A DNA stretch of 64,000 nucleotides from G963556115 sp963677015 (GTDB lineage: Bacteria > Planctomycetota > SZUA-567): assembly GCA_963677015.1 (NCBI GenBank), contig OY781533.1, positions 2,170,001 through 2,234,000 on the forward strand, written 5' to 3'. The translations under genes were made by a program, and so were the position numbers. Position 1 is the first letter of the stretch; each line of letters begins with the position of its first letter. The notes below the pieces were generated by a model. The model searched no databases. It was given only the letters and a program-made list of their open reading frames with translations, and was not told where the DNA came from. Shown piece after piece: positions 52,692 to 61,415 of the stretch.

Positions 52692-54140
52692 TTAAACACT
52701 TTTAAAGAATTCTTTTACCACCTCACGGTCATCAAAGTGAACTTTTTCCCGACCCAGAATCTGATAATCCTCATGTCCTTTTCCAGCTATCAGCACAACA
52801 TCCCCCGGCTCCGCCTCAGCTAAAGCAAGCCGTATTGCCTCTTGTCTGTCATACTCTACAGTGACTGCCGCCGGTACCTGTATACCCTTAAGAACATCTT
52901 CCATTATCTGCTCCGGATCTTCAGTACGTGGATTATCATTGGTTAATATTACCCTGTCAGCATTCGCTTCTGCAACCTGCGCCATAAGCGGGCGCTTCCC
53001 ACGATCCCGGTCTCCGCCACAGCCAAAGACAACTATCAGTTTGCGCGGGGATATTTTCCGCAACACAGCCAAAGCATTGGCCAAAGCATCATCAGTATGT
53101 GCATAATCAACAAATGCTACTCTGCCATCCGTAGCATCTATCCGTTCAAGCCTGCCTCCGGCACCTTTAAAATCAGCCACCGCACCCAAAATATCACTGA
53201 CTGCAAAACCAGCACGATAAAGAACAGCGACAGCTTGAAGCATATTCACCGCATTATACTCACCAATTAAAGCGGACTCCAGACAATATGAAATCCCGCA
53301 AATTCTGATATCCAGGATAGTATTATTAACACCGAAATCTGCCCGATCAAGACGAATATCATCATTCTTTTTACTACCGACACGGAATACCTCTGCCCCG
53401 GTATCGGCTACTATCCTTTCAGCATAGCTGTCGGAAGTATTGATTATCGCGACACCTTTTGCTGAAAGCCTATCAAACAGGCGCTTCTTTGCCAGAAAAT
53501 AATTTTCCATATTACCATGATTATCGAGGTGATCCCGACTAAGATTGGTGAATACCGCATAATCAACATTATCCCCGGCAACCCTCTCCTGAGCCAGAGC
53601 CTGCGAAGAGAATTCACAAATAGCATACTCCGCCCCATTAACAGCCATTCGTGAAAGATACTGCTGATAATCAGCACTCTCCGGTGTTGTCAGTGGCGCC
53701 GGTAAAATCTCCGAACTCAAATCATACGCTACAGTTCCCAACACCCCGCAACTTGTACCAAGACGTCTTAAAGCATGAGCCAGTATCTGCGCAATAGTTG
53801 TTTTACCATTTGTGCCGGTAATCGCAACCAACTTCAGTTTACGCTCCGGACATCTGTAAAAATTTTCAGCGATCTGTCTCAAAGCTTTTCTGGGATCCGC
53901 AGCTATAAACTGCGGACACATGCAGTCTTCAGCAGCCTTTGAGGTAAGTACACAGCAACAGCCATTACTTTGCGCCTGCGGAATATACTTATTTCCATCG
54001 GTATTCCCACCGCAAAGCGCGGCAAAAAGCGAACCGGGGAGAACTCTTCTACTGTCATAGGTAATCGACTCAACTACTATCCCATCAATATTACCAACCA
54101 ATTTACCGGGTACACCATTAAGAACGTCTGCAAGCAGCAT
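52692..54140 (-). CDS. murE: UDP-MurNAc-tripeptide ligase MurE, meso-diaminopimelate type
   Basis: 482 residues. The ATP loop reads VAITGTNGKTTIAQILA. The substrate-specificity motif DNPR (LTNDNPRTEDPEQI) marks meso-diaminopimelate addition, so the cell wall should be of the Gram-negative A1-gamma type. Also present are FTNLSRDHLDNHGNME and the C-terminal GKGHEDYQI. Its ATG overlaps the ftsI stop codon (TAATG). Confidence 0.96.
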   Translation of the reverse strand: MLLADVLNGVPGKLVGNIDGIVVESITYDSRRVLPGSLFAALCGGNTDGNKYIPQAQSNGCCCVLTSKAAEDCMCPQFIAADPRKALRQIAENFYRCPERKLKLVAITGTNGKTTIAQILAHALRRLGTSCGVLGTVAYDLSSEILPAPLTTPESADYQQYLSRMAVNGAEYAICEFSSQALAQERVAGDNVDYAVFTNLSRDHLDNHGNMENYFLAKKRLFDRLSAKGVAIINTSDSYAERIVADTGAEVFRVGSKKNDDIRLDRADFGVNNTILDIRICGISYCLESALIGEYNAVNMLQAVAVLYRAGFAVSDILGAVADFKGAGGRLERIDATDGRVAFVDYAHTDDALANALAVLRKISPRKLIVVFGCGGDRDRGKRPLMAQVAEANADRVILTNDNPRTEDPEQIMEDVLKGIQVPAAVTVEYDRQEAIRLALAEAEPGDVVLIAGKGHEDYQILGREKVHFDDREVVKEFFKSV

Positions 54141-55915
54141 TACTTGTCCTCCTTCTTTCCCGGGCTCATTGGAACTTTATAATAGTTCAAGACTCCGTCA
54201 ATGATATTTTTAACCGCCGGTGCGGCAACCGTTCCACCGTAATGAGACTTTTTAGGTTCTCTAATCGACACCAGAACTATAACTCTTGGGCTTTCAATCG
54301 GAGATACGGCAATAAAGCTACCAATATAACGGTTGGGAGAATACCCCTTATGACCAGCGGCAATCTCCTCTGCATTACAGGCAAGCTGCGCCGTACCGGT
54401 CTTTCCGCCGACTGTATACATCTTCGAACGGGCTCTTTTACCGGTTCCGGTCTCTACAGTATCTTTGAGCATTTTAAGAATATCCTCTGACACCTTGGAT
54501 GATATCACCTTTCTTACAGGTGTTACCGGCACAGTTTTCTCAAGTTTATCCTCTGAATAAATATTCTTTACCAAGCGCGGTTTTAACAGGACGCCACCAT
54601 TGGCAATTGCCGAATACGCAGTAACCGCCTGCAGTGGTGTAATTGTAACCTCCTGCCCCATAGGCAGCGAACCCATACTGTAAGATGTCCATTTACCGAA
54701 ATGACGCAATGTTCCAGACAACTCACCCGCTATCGGCACACCGGTTTTATCCCCTATGCCGAAACTCTTCAGTCCGCGATAAAGATTCTCCTTACCCATA
54801 ATTGCCGCAATCTTGGCCATACCAATATTTGAACTCTTGGTAAGAATAGTCGCAACCGGCAGCACGCCATAGCCATGTGAATCATGCAGGACTCGCCCGT
54901 TCTCAGGCATTCTCCAAGCTCCACCCTCACAGTTAAACTCGGTTGTCGGGGTCACCACTTTCTGCTCCAGAGCAGCCGACATAACAATTGATTTAAAAAT
55001 ACTGCCTGGTTCAAAGACCGAAGCAATTATCGGGTTCAGTCTGTTTCCGGCTGGAAAATCTGCCGGACTGTTGGCATCAAAACTCGGATATCCAGCCATC
55101 GCCAGAATATCACCGGTAGCCGGATCCATCACTACGGCACACCCTGAAAGCGCATTATTATCAGTTACTGCTTTTTCCAGTTCCCGCTCGGTTATATCCT
55201 GAACATAACTATCAATAGTAAGTTCAACATCAAGTCCAGGTTCCTTGCTGACAAGAGCGGAACTGTTACCGGCAAGCTTACGTCCAACAGCATCACGCTG
55301 GATATTACGTGTCCCCTCCAGCCCCCGCAAAATAGAATCACAGGTCTTTTCTATACCTTCCATTCCAGTGCCGTCAATATTGCTGAACCCGAGTACCTGT
55401 GACGCAGTAACTCCCTGAGGATATTTTCTAGTATATTCTACCGGATATATCAGTCCCGGGAGTTTCAACTCTTTCACAGCTTCAAGCTCGTCCGGTAACA
55501 GCCGGCGTTTTATCCAGACAAAACGGGAATTTTTCTTCATTGCTCCTGAATAAACTTTATCCAGTTCGGCTGGGGTCAGATTAAGAGCCTTACCGACACT
55601 TGCGATAACCTCCATTCTGTCCATACCGTGCATCTCGGCAATTTTAGGATCAAAAGCACAGCTGGGAGTCTTAATTGAGATTGCAAGATCCCGCCCGCGA
55701 GCATCAAATATCCTGCCCCGACGCGGAGTCCAGGAAATATTACTTTGAATATAACCCTGAACACTGTCAGATAGTTCTTCGTAGTGAACATACTGAATCT
55801 GATACAGTCTCCAGATAAGCCCGGCAAATAACACCAGCACCAACCCCAGAAATAAGAGGCTGCGAATATATATTCTGGAACTGTATTCATACTGTAGCTC
55901 GCAAGTACTCTTCAC
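54140..55915 (-). CDS. ftsI: Division transpeptidase FtsI (PBP3)
   Basis: About 591 residues from a GTG at 55915, chosen because AAGGGGAG lies 7 bp before it; the longer frame would overlap ftsL. One membrane segment (about 20-42), a dimerisation domain, then the transpeptidase with SxxK (PGSIFKS), SxN (KSSNIGMAK) and KTG (GGKTGTAQ) motifs. No PASTA domain is present. It crosslinks septal peptidoglycan with FtsW. It starts immediately after ftsL and overlaps murE. Confidence 0.95.
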   Translation of the reverse strand: MKSTCELQYEYSSRIYIRSLLFLGLVLVLFAGLIWRLYQIQYVHYEELSDSVQGYIQSNISWTPRRGRIFDARGRDLAISIKTPSCAFDPKIAEMHGMDRMEVIASVGKALNLTPAELDKVYSGAMKKNSRFVWIKRRLLPDELEAVKELKLPGLIYPVEYTRKYPQGVTASQVLGFSNIDGTGMEGIEKTCDSILRGLEGTRNIQRDAVGRKLAGNSSALVSKEPGLDVELTIDSYVQDITERELEKAVTDNNALSGCAVVMDPATGDILAMAGYPSFDANSPADFPAGNRLNPIIASVFEPGSIFKSIVMSAALEQKVVTPTTEFNCEGGAWRMPENGRVLHDSHGYGVLPVATILTKSSNIGMAKIAAIMGKENLYRGLKSFGIGDKTGVPIAGELSGTLRHFGKWTSYSMGSLPMGQEVTITPLQAVTAYSAIANGGVLLKPRLVKNIYSEDKLEKTVPVTPVRKVISSKVSEDILKMLKDTVETGTGKRARSKMYTVGGKTGTAQLACNAEEIAAGHKGYSPNRYIGSFIAVSPIESPRVIVLVSIREPKKSHYGGTVAAPAVKNIIDGVLNYYKVPMSPGKKEDK

Positions 55916-55916
55916 C

Positions 55917-56201
55917 TTATTTCTCCCCTTCTTTCTCGGTGTAATCACTAACACTGCGCAACGGCTTCATTCCCAGCTCATACTGCTCGTTATAACGCTG
56001 AAGGTTCTCCGGTGCCAGCAGTTCCGAGAGCTCCACTTTGGTCCGCAGCAAACTTTCAGATACTCTCTGCTCTTCCTCAAGCACCCGGGCCAGACGATAC
56101 TTTGCCTGTGTCTGCATACTCTTCTGGTTCACGGTATATACACCCAAAAGGCAGACCAGAATCAGAAATAAACAGTATGTAAATATTCTTACTCTAAAAA
56201 T
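55917..56201 (-). CDS. ftsL: Cell division protein FtsL, probable ATT start
   Basis: 94 residues if translation begins at the ATT at 56201. The frame from the first conventional start (TTG at 56147) would cut into the membrane segment. Reading upstream, the frame stays open and supplies a short basic N-terminus and the rest of a hydrophobic helix (YCLFLILVCLLGVYTV), giving the classic FtsL layout: cytoplasmic stub, one membrane helix, and an extracytoplasmic heptad coil (about 30-65). AGGAG (56209-56213) lies exactly 7 bp before the ATT. The position between rsmH and ftsI is standard. A CTG at 56228 is an alternative start but has no ribosome binding site. Confidence 0.7.
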   Translation of the reverse strand: MFRVRIFTYCLFLILVCLLGVYTVNQKSMQTQAKYRLARVLEEEQRVSESLLRTKVELSELLAPENLQRYNEQYELGMKPLRSVSDYTEKEGEK

Positions 56202-56241
56202 TTTTCTACTCCTGTTAAATTTAAACAGCTAAAAATAAGTT

Positions 56242-57138
56242 CTATTTCTTCTCAACAACCCGGAGTTTCGCACTTCTGGCTCTGCGGTTTATTTGGCACT
56301 CCTGATATGACGGTTTAATTACTTTCTTTTTAACCAGCGTAATAACCCCGGCCTCAGCCAGTTCCCGGGTTCGGTACTTGGCGATTCTGTCTTCTAGGGA
56401 ATGAAAAGTTATCAGAACCAGCCGACCGCCCGGATTAAGAACTTTAACTGCAGCCTCAATTCCTGTCTGCAGTTCCTGCAATTCCTGATTCACTTCAATA
56501 CGCAACCCCTGAAAGGTTCTGGTTGCCGGATGTATTTTGCCGCGACGTGGTATAACCTTCTCAATTATCCCGGCAAGCTGCAAGGTTGTCGTAATCTTAT
56601 TCTGCTTGCGGTATTCGACAACCGCTCTGGCAATTTTACGAGAGAAGCGTTCTTCACCATATTCATAGATTATCCGAGCCAGCTCCTCTTCACTATATGA
56701 CATTACAATATCTGCAGCCGTCATTCCTCTTGACTCGTCCATGCGCATATCCAGCGGCCCGTCACGCATAAACGAAAACCCACGTTCAGCCCGGTCTAGC
56801 TGCATACTCGAAACCCCAATATCCAGAAGTACACCATCTACTCCGGAAACGCCTATACGTTCAAGAACAGCCGACATCTCCGAATAACGGCTATGGTATA
56901 TTTCCACCAGGCATGGAACATCACTTAGTCTGGCAGTAGCCAACGCTATAGCATTTTCATCACGATCAAGCCCGATAAGCCTCCCGGTTTCACCAAGTTT
57001 TTCCGCTATTAATGATGAATGACCGCCCAGCCCTAGGGTCCCATCCAGAATAGTCTTTCCTGCTTCAGGCTGCAGCCACTCCAGTACCTCGTCCGGCATT
57101 ACCGGTAAATGCTCTGAAAATTTGTCATTATTTTCCAT
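56242..57138 (-). CDS. rsmH: 16S rRNA (cytosine-1402-N4) methyltransferase RsmH
   Basis: 298 residues. HLPVMPDEVLEWL, the SAM site ILDGTLGLGGHSSLIAEKLG, the DGVLLDIGVSSMQLDRAERGFSF segment (split here by a turn) and TFQGLRIEVNQEL, LITFHSLEDRIAKY are diagnostic. It is the first gene of the dcw cluster here; mraZ, normally just ahead, is absent and a strong terminator of the preceding operon stands in its place. Confidence 0.97.
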   Translation of the reverse strand: MENNDKFSEHLPVMPDEVLEWLQPEAGKTILDGTLGLGGHSSLIAEKLGETGRLIGLDRDENAIALATARLSDVPCLVEIYHSRYSEMSAVLERIGVSGVDGVLLDIGVSSMQLDRAERGFSFMRDGPLDMRMDESRGMTAADIVMSYSEEELARIIYEYGEERFSRKIARAVVEYRKQNKITTTLQLAGIIEKVIPRRGKIHPATRTFQGLRIEVNQELQELQTGIEAAVKVLNPGGRLVLITFHSLEDRIAKYRTRELAEAGVITLVKKKVIKPSYQECQINRRARSAKLRVVEKK

Positions 57139-57224
57139 ACAGCTGCTTTCTCACAATTTAAAAAGAATATATACTCCGTTATCGGCTAAAATTGATAATT
57201 TATTGAGTGCAACTGAAAATATTC

Positions 57225-57257
57225 AAAAAAAGCGGGGTACCGCCACCGCGGTACCCC
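57225..57257 (-). terminator. Strong terminator ahead of the dcw cluster
   Basis: GGGGTACCGC (57234-57243) and GCGGTACCCC (57248-57257) form a perfect GC-rich 10-bp stem with a 4-nt loop; on the minus strand GC and seven T follow. It ends the transcript of the FliF-like gene. Confidence 0.92.
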
Positions 57258-57281
57258 TGAAATGCCGATTAATGAGAAATT

Positions 57282-57965
57282 TCAATACTTTTTACCGGTA
57301 TCACTGTCATGAATATCAATAATAGAACGATCGGTAATTCCAGTCATTGCCAGAATATTATCTTCAATCCCGTCAAGATCACTCTTATTCAAACCATTAA
57401 CCCCGGCTCTGCGTTTAATTATAACCTTGATAAAACTTATATCACCAATTACATTATCAGCACCAAGATACACTCTCGCCTCAGCGACGCCTTCCGCCAT
57501 GGTTGCAATCATATTAGCGAGCAGGTTCTGAGTAGCCAGCCGCTGCTCGACTCTGTACTGCAGACTGCCCTCAGCAGCAGTAATATCAGTAAAGGTGAAA
57601 TTTTCGACTCCGGGTATCAGTCCTACAAGTGAAAGAACATCCATCGACAAAGCGGTTTTCCCGCTCTCAACCATAATCCTTGAGTCATGAACCTCCGCTT
57701 TAATTCCGGCTTTTACCAACAACTCCACCGCCTGTTTACGCTCCTCTTCGCTGCCAAAGAAATACGAGAGCTGATCCATCAGTACACCATTACTGTCATA
57801 GACTTCAGATACCAGACCGGAATCATTACGGTTAAGACTGAGCGTTACCTTTCGCACTGGGGTATCATCACTCGGGAAAAATACCGAATAGAGATAAACG
57901 CCTACACCACCAAGAGCGAGACTCATGAAAAAGACAATAACACCATGTACAATCAGCCTAACCAA
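57282..57965 (-). CDS. FliF/SctJ-like ring-building-motif membrane protein
   Basis: About 227 residues from a TTG start. A membrane helix (about 8-30) is followed by an extracytoplasmic region. Two parts recall the YscJ/FliF family: ERKQAVELLVKAGIKAEVHD with a following strand, the first ring-building motif, and then VEQRLATQNLLANMIATMAE, GVAEARVYLG, VIIKRRAGVNGLNKSDLDGI and SIIDIHDSD, matching the family's second motif (the segment where FliF reads RALEGELARTI..GVxSARVHL). There is no second membrane helix or C-terminal FliG-binding tail, so it is not a full FliF. Its position between the RDD-Maf gene and the dcw cluster is unexpected. The link is by pattern only. Confidence 0.5.
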   Translation of the reverse strand: MVRLIVHGVIVFFMSLALGGVGVYLYSVFFPSDDTPVRKVTLSLNRNDSGLVSEVYDSNGVLMDQLSYFFGSEEERKQAVELLVKAGIKAEVHDSRIMVESGKTALSMDVLSLVGLIPGVENFTFTDITAAEGSLQYRVEQRLATQNLLANMIATMAEGVAEARVYLGADNVIGDISFIKVIIKRRAGVNGLNKSDLDGIEDNILAMTGITDRSIIDIHDSDTGKKY

Positions 57966-58028
57966 GATAAAAACCCCGAACTTGAAATAACAGTAAAATC
58001 AAACACACATTATAACACGTTAAAAGAC

Positions 58029-60227
58029 TCAGCTTGCATCCAGATCCCTGAACATGCGCCGCAACAACTCCATCGGTAATCCGATGACATTGGAAGTACT
58101 ACCCAAGACAACTTTTACAAAACGCCCGCCACGGCCCTGTATACCATAACTTCCGGCTTTATCACGCCCTTCACCAGTGACGATGTAATCAGCTATCTCC
58201 GATTCAGAAAGCTCATAAAATTCGACTTCGGTTCTTTCCACCGACACAACCATCTGGTTTATCGCGGTATCAAGGATACACACCCCGGTAAATACTTCAT
58301 GGGTTCCGCCAGACAACTCCCGCAGCATCGACTCAGCCTCAGAATCATTCTCCGGCTTACCCATGATTCTGTCAGCAAGAGCCACAACGGTATCAGCCGC
58401 AAGCACCAGTTCACCGCTCTCAAGCGTTCCAGCGACCTGCCCCGCCTTACGCACAGCCAGCATTTTGGCAAACTCACGCGGCGGCATTCCTGGGATCAGA
58501 CTTTCATCAACATCAGCAGGTTCCGCCTCAAAATTCAGTCCGAACTCACTCAATAACTCCCGCCGCCGGGGCGAAGCACTCGCAAGTATCAGCTTACGCT
58601 TCTTCAACGGAGTATATCTACGCACCACGGTCTTGCCAAGAATATCACCAAGCCTCTGACGTTTACCGGTTACAGATGCTGCTATCGTTGCAATCAGGTA
58701 CCAGAGCCTCATGCCACCTATAGGAATAGGAAAAAAGTCAATGATTCTGGCAGTATTACGCAGCAGAATCTGATAAAAAGTAGCCCTGCCGCCGGCAGCA
58801 CTTCTAACTCTGACTCTAATCAGCGCTTTTCCCACGCTCTGCCCAAAGAGCAACTCGGCAATAAAAAGATAAACCGTCAGAGATATCAGCCAGATAAAGA
58901 ACAACACCATCTCTTTCGCCGCAAAAACCGAATCAACAAAATCCAGATTCTGCGCACTAAGGTAAAAATACGGAATCGGCATAACCAGAAAACCATCGAT
59001 AAAAAGGGCAAAGCCGCGATCAATTACCGAAGCAAAGCCGCCGATACGCTGTAAACGCGCCTCTTTAAGCATGCGCAGCAGACGCGGATCCTTTATCTCT
59101 GCCGCGGCTTCATTCTGATTCCCCGCTTCCAATGCCGCTCTCAGTTTGCGTCTCCTGCGGACAAATGTAACCATCAGGATTATACTCAAGGCTATGAGCA
59201 GATAGTTGAAGATTTCTTCTGACTGCACAAAAGCAAACCAGTCTTTCTCTTCCTCGGCAAACTGCTCAACCCGCTTCCAGATACCGTCCTCAATATCCTT
59301 GGTCTTGGCATAATAAAGCTGAAGTCCAGCCTCATCGGCTCTGGTAAAGACGTAGTGATCACCAATATATTTCAAATCCACCCCGAAACAGCTCAGCTCC
59401 ATACTATCCTTGCTGAGAGGAATATCTGCAAGGCTTCTCCAGCCACTGTCTCCGGTATATTCATATAATGGCATACCGTTTCCGGATATACCCTTCATTC
59501 CACCGATATCCTGTACCAGAAGCAGCGCCTTACCGGTAGAGCATATGGCAAAGCCGCCGGACTGCGGATAATCCAGCCCTGCCTGAGAAAGATACTCCCA
59601 GCCATCACCATTATACTCGGCACCGCGGATAATACCTTCCACCCGACTGCCGATCGCTTCACGCCAGAACAGCACCGGTTTGTTATCTATTTCAGATAGC
59701 TCCGCAACCCCTATCTGCGCAATACTCAGAACCGGACTGGGAATTGTACTTTCCACCCATCCGGCAGCGGCAAACTCATAAAACTTCCACTCTCCTTTAT
59801 CACGGCGCGCCAGAGCTAAAATATTACCGTTATTTCTTACCGCAGTAAGAAATTCCATATTGCCCGGACTCTCAAGAACCGGCTGCAGACTCGTAAAATC
59901 CGCCTTCTCAATTTTGAAAACCGAGCCGTCACGGAAGACAATATCTACTCCACTCCCGACTATCTTCTCCGGGACAAGTGCCGCAATATAGCCATTGAAC
60001 ACCCCTTTACTGAGAAAACTGTTTTTCTCAGCTCCAAGTGAATCAGCAGAAAGCAGCATTGAGAACTTATTTAAATTACCGCTTCCAGCAAGATCATATT
60101 TTCCGGAAGTAAGAAGAGTTTTTTCTCCAATCCCGGCGACATGCGGATCAATATTTCTCTCATTTACACATCCTGCTAAAAAACAGAGAGATAATATTAC
60201 CAATATGGACAATTTGAATATTTTCAT
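58029..60227 (-). CDS. Lipoprotein-RDD-Maf fusion protein
   Basis: One uninterrupted 732-residue frame. Residues 1-20 are a lipoprotein signal peptide (LAGC, Cys20). About 21-335 form an extracytoplasmic beta-repeat domain of unknown family. A membrane helix (about 342-360) and basic stop-transfer stretch follow. About 390-535 are an RDD domain with two or three helices (VIDRGFALFIDGF, FGQSVGKALIRVRV, QRLGDILGKTVVRR). Residues 545-732 are a complete Maf nucleotide pyrophosphatase: ILASASPRRRELL, LAADTVV, GKPENDSEA, SGGTHEVFTGV and GKAGSYGIQG-like KAGSYGIQGRG. Maf enzymes hydrolyse non-canonical NTPs and are usually free cytosolic proteins often near division genes. Here Maf would be membrane-tethered on the cytoplasmic side. 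Confidence 0.85.
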   Translation of the reverse strand: MKIFKLSILVILSLCFLAGCVNERNIDPHVAGIGEKTLLTSGKYDLAGSGNLNKFSMLLSADSLGAEKNSFLSKGVFNGYIAALVPEKIVGSGVDIVFRDGSVFKIEKADFTSLQPVLESPGNMEFLTAVRNNGNILALARRDKGEWKFYEFAAAGWVESTIPSPVLSIAQIGVAELSEIDNKPVLFWREAIGSRVEGIIRGAEYNGDGWEYLSQAGLDYPQSGGFAICSTGKALLLVQDIGGMKGISGNGMPLYEYTGDSGWRSLADIPLSKDSMELSCFGVDLKYIGDHYVFTRADEAGLQLYYAKTKDIEDGIWKRVEQFAEEEKDWFAFVQSEEIFNYLLIALSIILMVTFVRRRRKLRAALEAGNQNEAAAEIKDPRLLRMLKEARLQRIGGFASVIDRGFALFIDGFLVMPIPYFYLSAQNLDFVDSVFAAKEMVLFFIWLISLTVYLFIAELLFGQSVGKALIRVRVRSAAGGRATFYQILLRNTARIIDFFPIPIGGMRLWYLIATIAASVTGKRQRLGDILGKTVVRRYTPLKKRKLILASASPRRRELLSEFGLNFEAEPADVDESLIPGMPPREFAKMLAVRKAGQVAGTLESGELVLAADTVVALADRIMGKPENDSEAESMLRELSGGTHEVFTGVCILDTAINQMVVSVERTEVEFYELSESEIADYIVTGEGRDKAGSYGIQGRGGRFVKVVLGSTSNVIGLPMELLRRMFRDLDAS

Positions 60228-60266
60228 TATATAAATTTCTATATACTCACTGTAGTAAATAAAGTG

Positions 60267-61016
60267 TCACTCACAATGGCTGCAGAACCCGCATTCCGGA
60301 TTGCGCTCACGCTGCATCTTGGTTACCCGCATACTGAGGAAATTAAACGAAAGAAATGAAGACTCAAGCCCACTACCAACCCCTGAAAGCAATTTCACAG
60401 CTTCCACCGCCTGCAAAGTTCCCATAACACCAACCGCAGGACCAAATACCCCTACATCCTTAGCCTTATTGTAAACTACCGGTTCCTCCGGCATCAGACA
60501 ACGCAGACAAGGATTATCTCCGGCACGTATCATAGACATAATATGCCCGTCAAACTCGAGTACGGCCGCACTGATAAGTGGAATTCTATTTTTCCAGCAG
60601 TAATCCGCCAAGAGATAACGCACAGCAAAATTATCGGTGCAGTCTACAACCAGATCCGACTCGACGGATACGGCCTCTACAATATTATCAGGAGTAAGCC
60701 ACAACTCACGCGGCAGAATCACAGAACCGGCTCCAAGCCGGCGTAGATACGCAGCGGCAACTTCAGTCTTTTTACTGCCGACATCCGCCTTGCCATATAA
60801 AATCTGACGCTGAATGTTTGAAAGTTCCACCTCACCCTGATCAATAATCGTCACCTCGCCGGTTCCGGCAGCAACAAGATACGGCAAAAGCGCACATCCC
60901 AGACCACCAGAGCCTACAACACAGACTTTTGCCCCCAGCAGTCTCTGCTGAGCTTCACGCCCAAAATCACTGAGCAGCAGATGGCGTGAATAAATAGCTG
61001 TTTGTTCTTTATTCAT
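60267..61016 (-). CDS. MoeB/ThiF/HesA-family adenylyltransferase
   Basis: 249 residues with the E1-like adenylating fold: ATP loop VVGSGGLGCALLPYLVAAG, IIDQGEVELSNIQRQILY, the catalytic DCTDNFAVRYLL, and two CxxC pairs (CLRC, CGFC) binding zinc. It would adenylate the C-terminal glycine of a ubiquitin-like sulfur carrier (MoaD or ThiS) for molybdopterin or thiamine synthesis; no carrier gene is adjacent. It ends the minus-strand run; the next operon is divergent. Confidence 0.88.
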   Translation of the reverse strand: MNKEQTAIYSRHLLLSDFGREAQQRLLGAKVCVVGSGGLGCALLPYLVAAGTGEVTIIDQGEVELSNIQRQILYGKADVGSKKTEVAAAYLRRLGAGSVILPRELWLTPDNIVEAVSVESDLVVDCTDNFAVRYLLADYCWKNRIPLISAAVLEFDGHIMSMIRAGDNPCLRCLMPEEPVVYNKAKDVGVFGPAVGVMGTLQAVEAVKLLSGVGSGLESSFLSFNFLSMRVTKMQRERNPECGFCSHCE

Positions 61017-61034
61017 ATTTCGTCACTGTAGTCC

Positions 61035-61063
61035 TTGACAGTTTTCGCTTTTTCATTAATAAT
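61035..61063 (+). promoter_or_regulatory. Predicted promoter of the lipoyl-kinase operon
   Basis: TTGACA (61035-61040), 17 bp, AATAAT (61058-61063). The leader to the first gene is about 85 nt, and AAGGAG precedes the start codon. Confidence 0.6.
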
Positions 61064-61157
61064 TGTTTATATTCCGTTACTTTTCATTTCATGAATTAAT
61101 AACAGTTTATTTTTTTAATTTTAGCGAAAGACCATTTACAATCAAGGAGTAAATAGC

Positions 61158-61406
61158 ATGGCAGAATTTACAGTAACCCTTCCAAGTCTCGGAGATGATG
61201 CAGGGGATGAAGCAAAAGTATCATTCACATATTTTGATGAAGGTGACAGCGTTACCAGTGACGATGATATTATTGAAATGGTAACAGATAAAGCTACATT
61301 CAATGTCCCCTGCCCAAAATCAGGGAAAATTGTCAAAATGCTGGTTACTGAAGATGATTCACTAAAAGTGGGAGACCCTATCTGTATTCTTGAGATAGCG
61401 GATTAA
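61158..61406 (+). CDS. Free-standing lipoyl/biotinyl domain protein
   Basis: 82 residues forming one lipoyl domain. The hairpin with the modified lysine reads MVTDKATFNV (K45), the DKA form typical of lipoylated E2 domains rather than biotin carriers (MKM). The conserved FDEGDSV turn and LVTEDDSLKVGDPI strands complete the fold. No E2 catalytic, E3 or carboxylase part is attached or nearby. It is unusually acidic. The kinase gene starts 9 bp after its stop, so they are co-transcribed and perhaps co-functional. Confidence 0.85.
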   Translation: MAEFTVTLPSLGDDAGDEAKVSFTYFDEGDSVTSDDDIIEMVTDKATFNVPCPKSGKIVKMLVTEDDSLKVGDPICILEIAD

Positions 61407-61415
61407 ACTCACACC

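Noticed and set aside
61142..61336. Minus-strand frame opposite the lipoyl gene
   Set aside because: It is antisense to a clear lipoyl domain and only mirrors its codon pattern.
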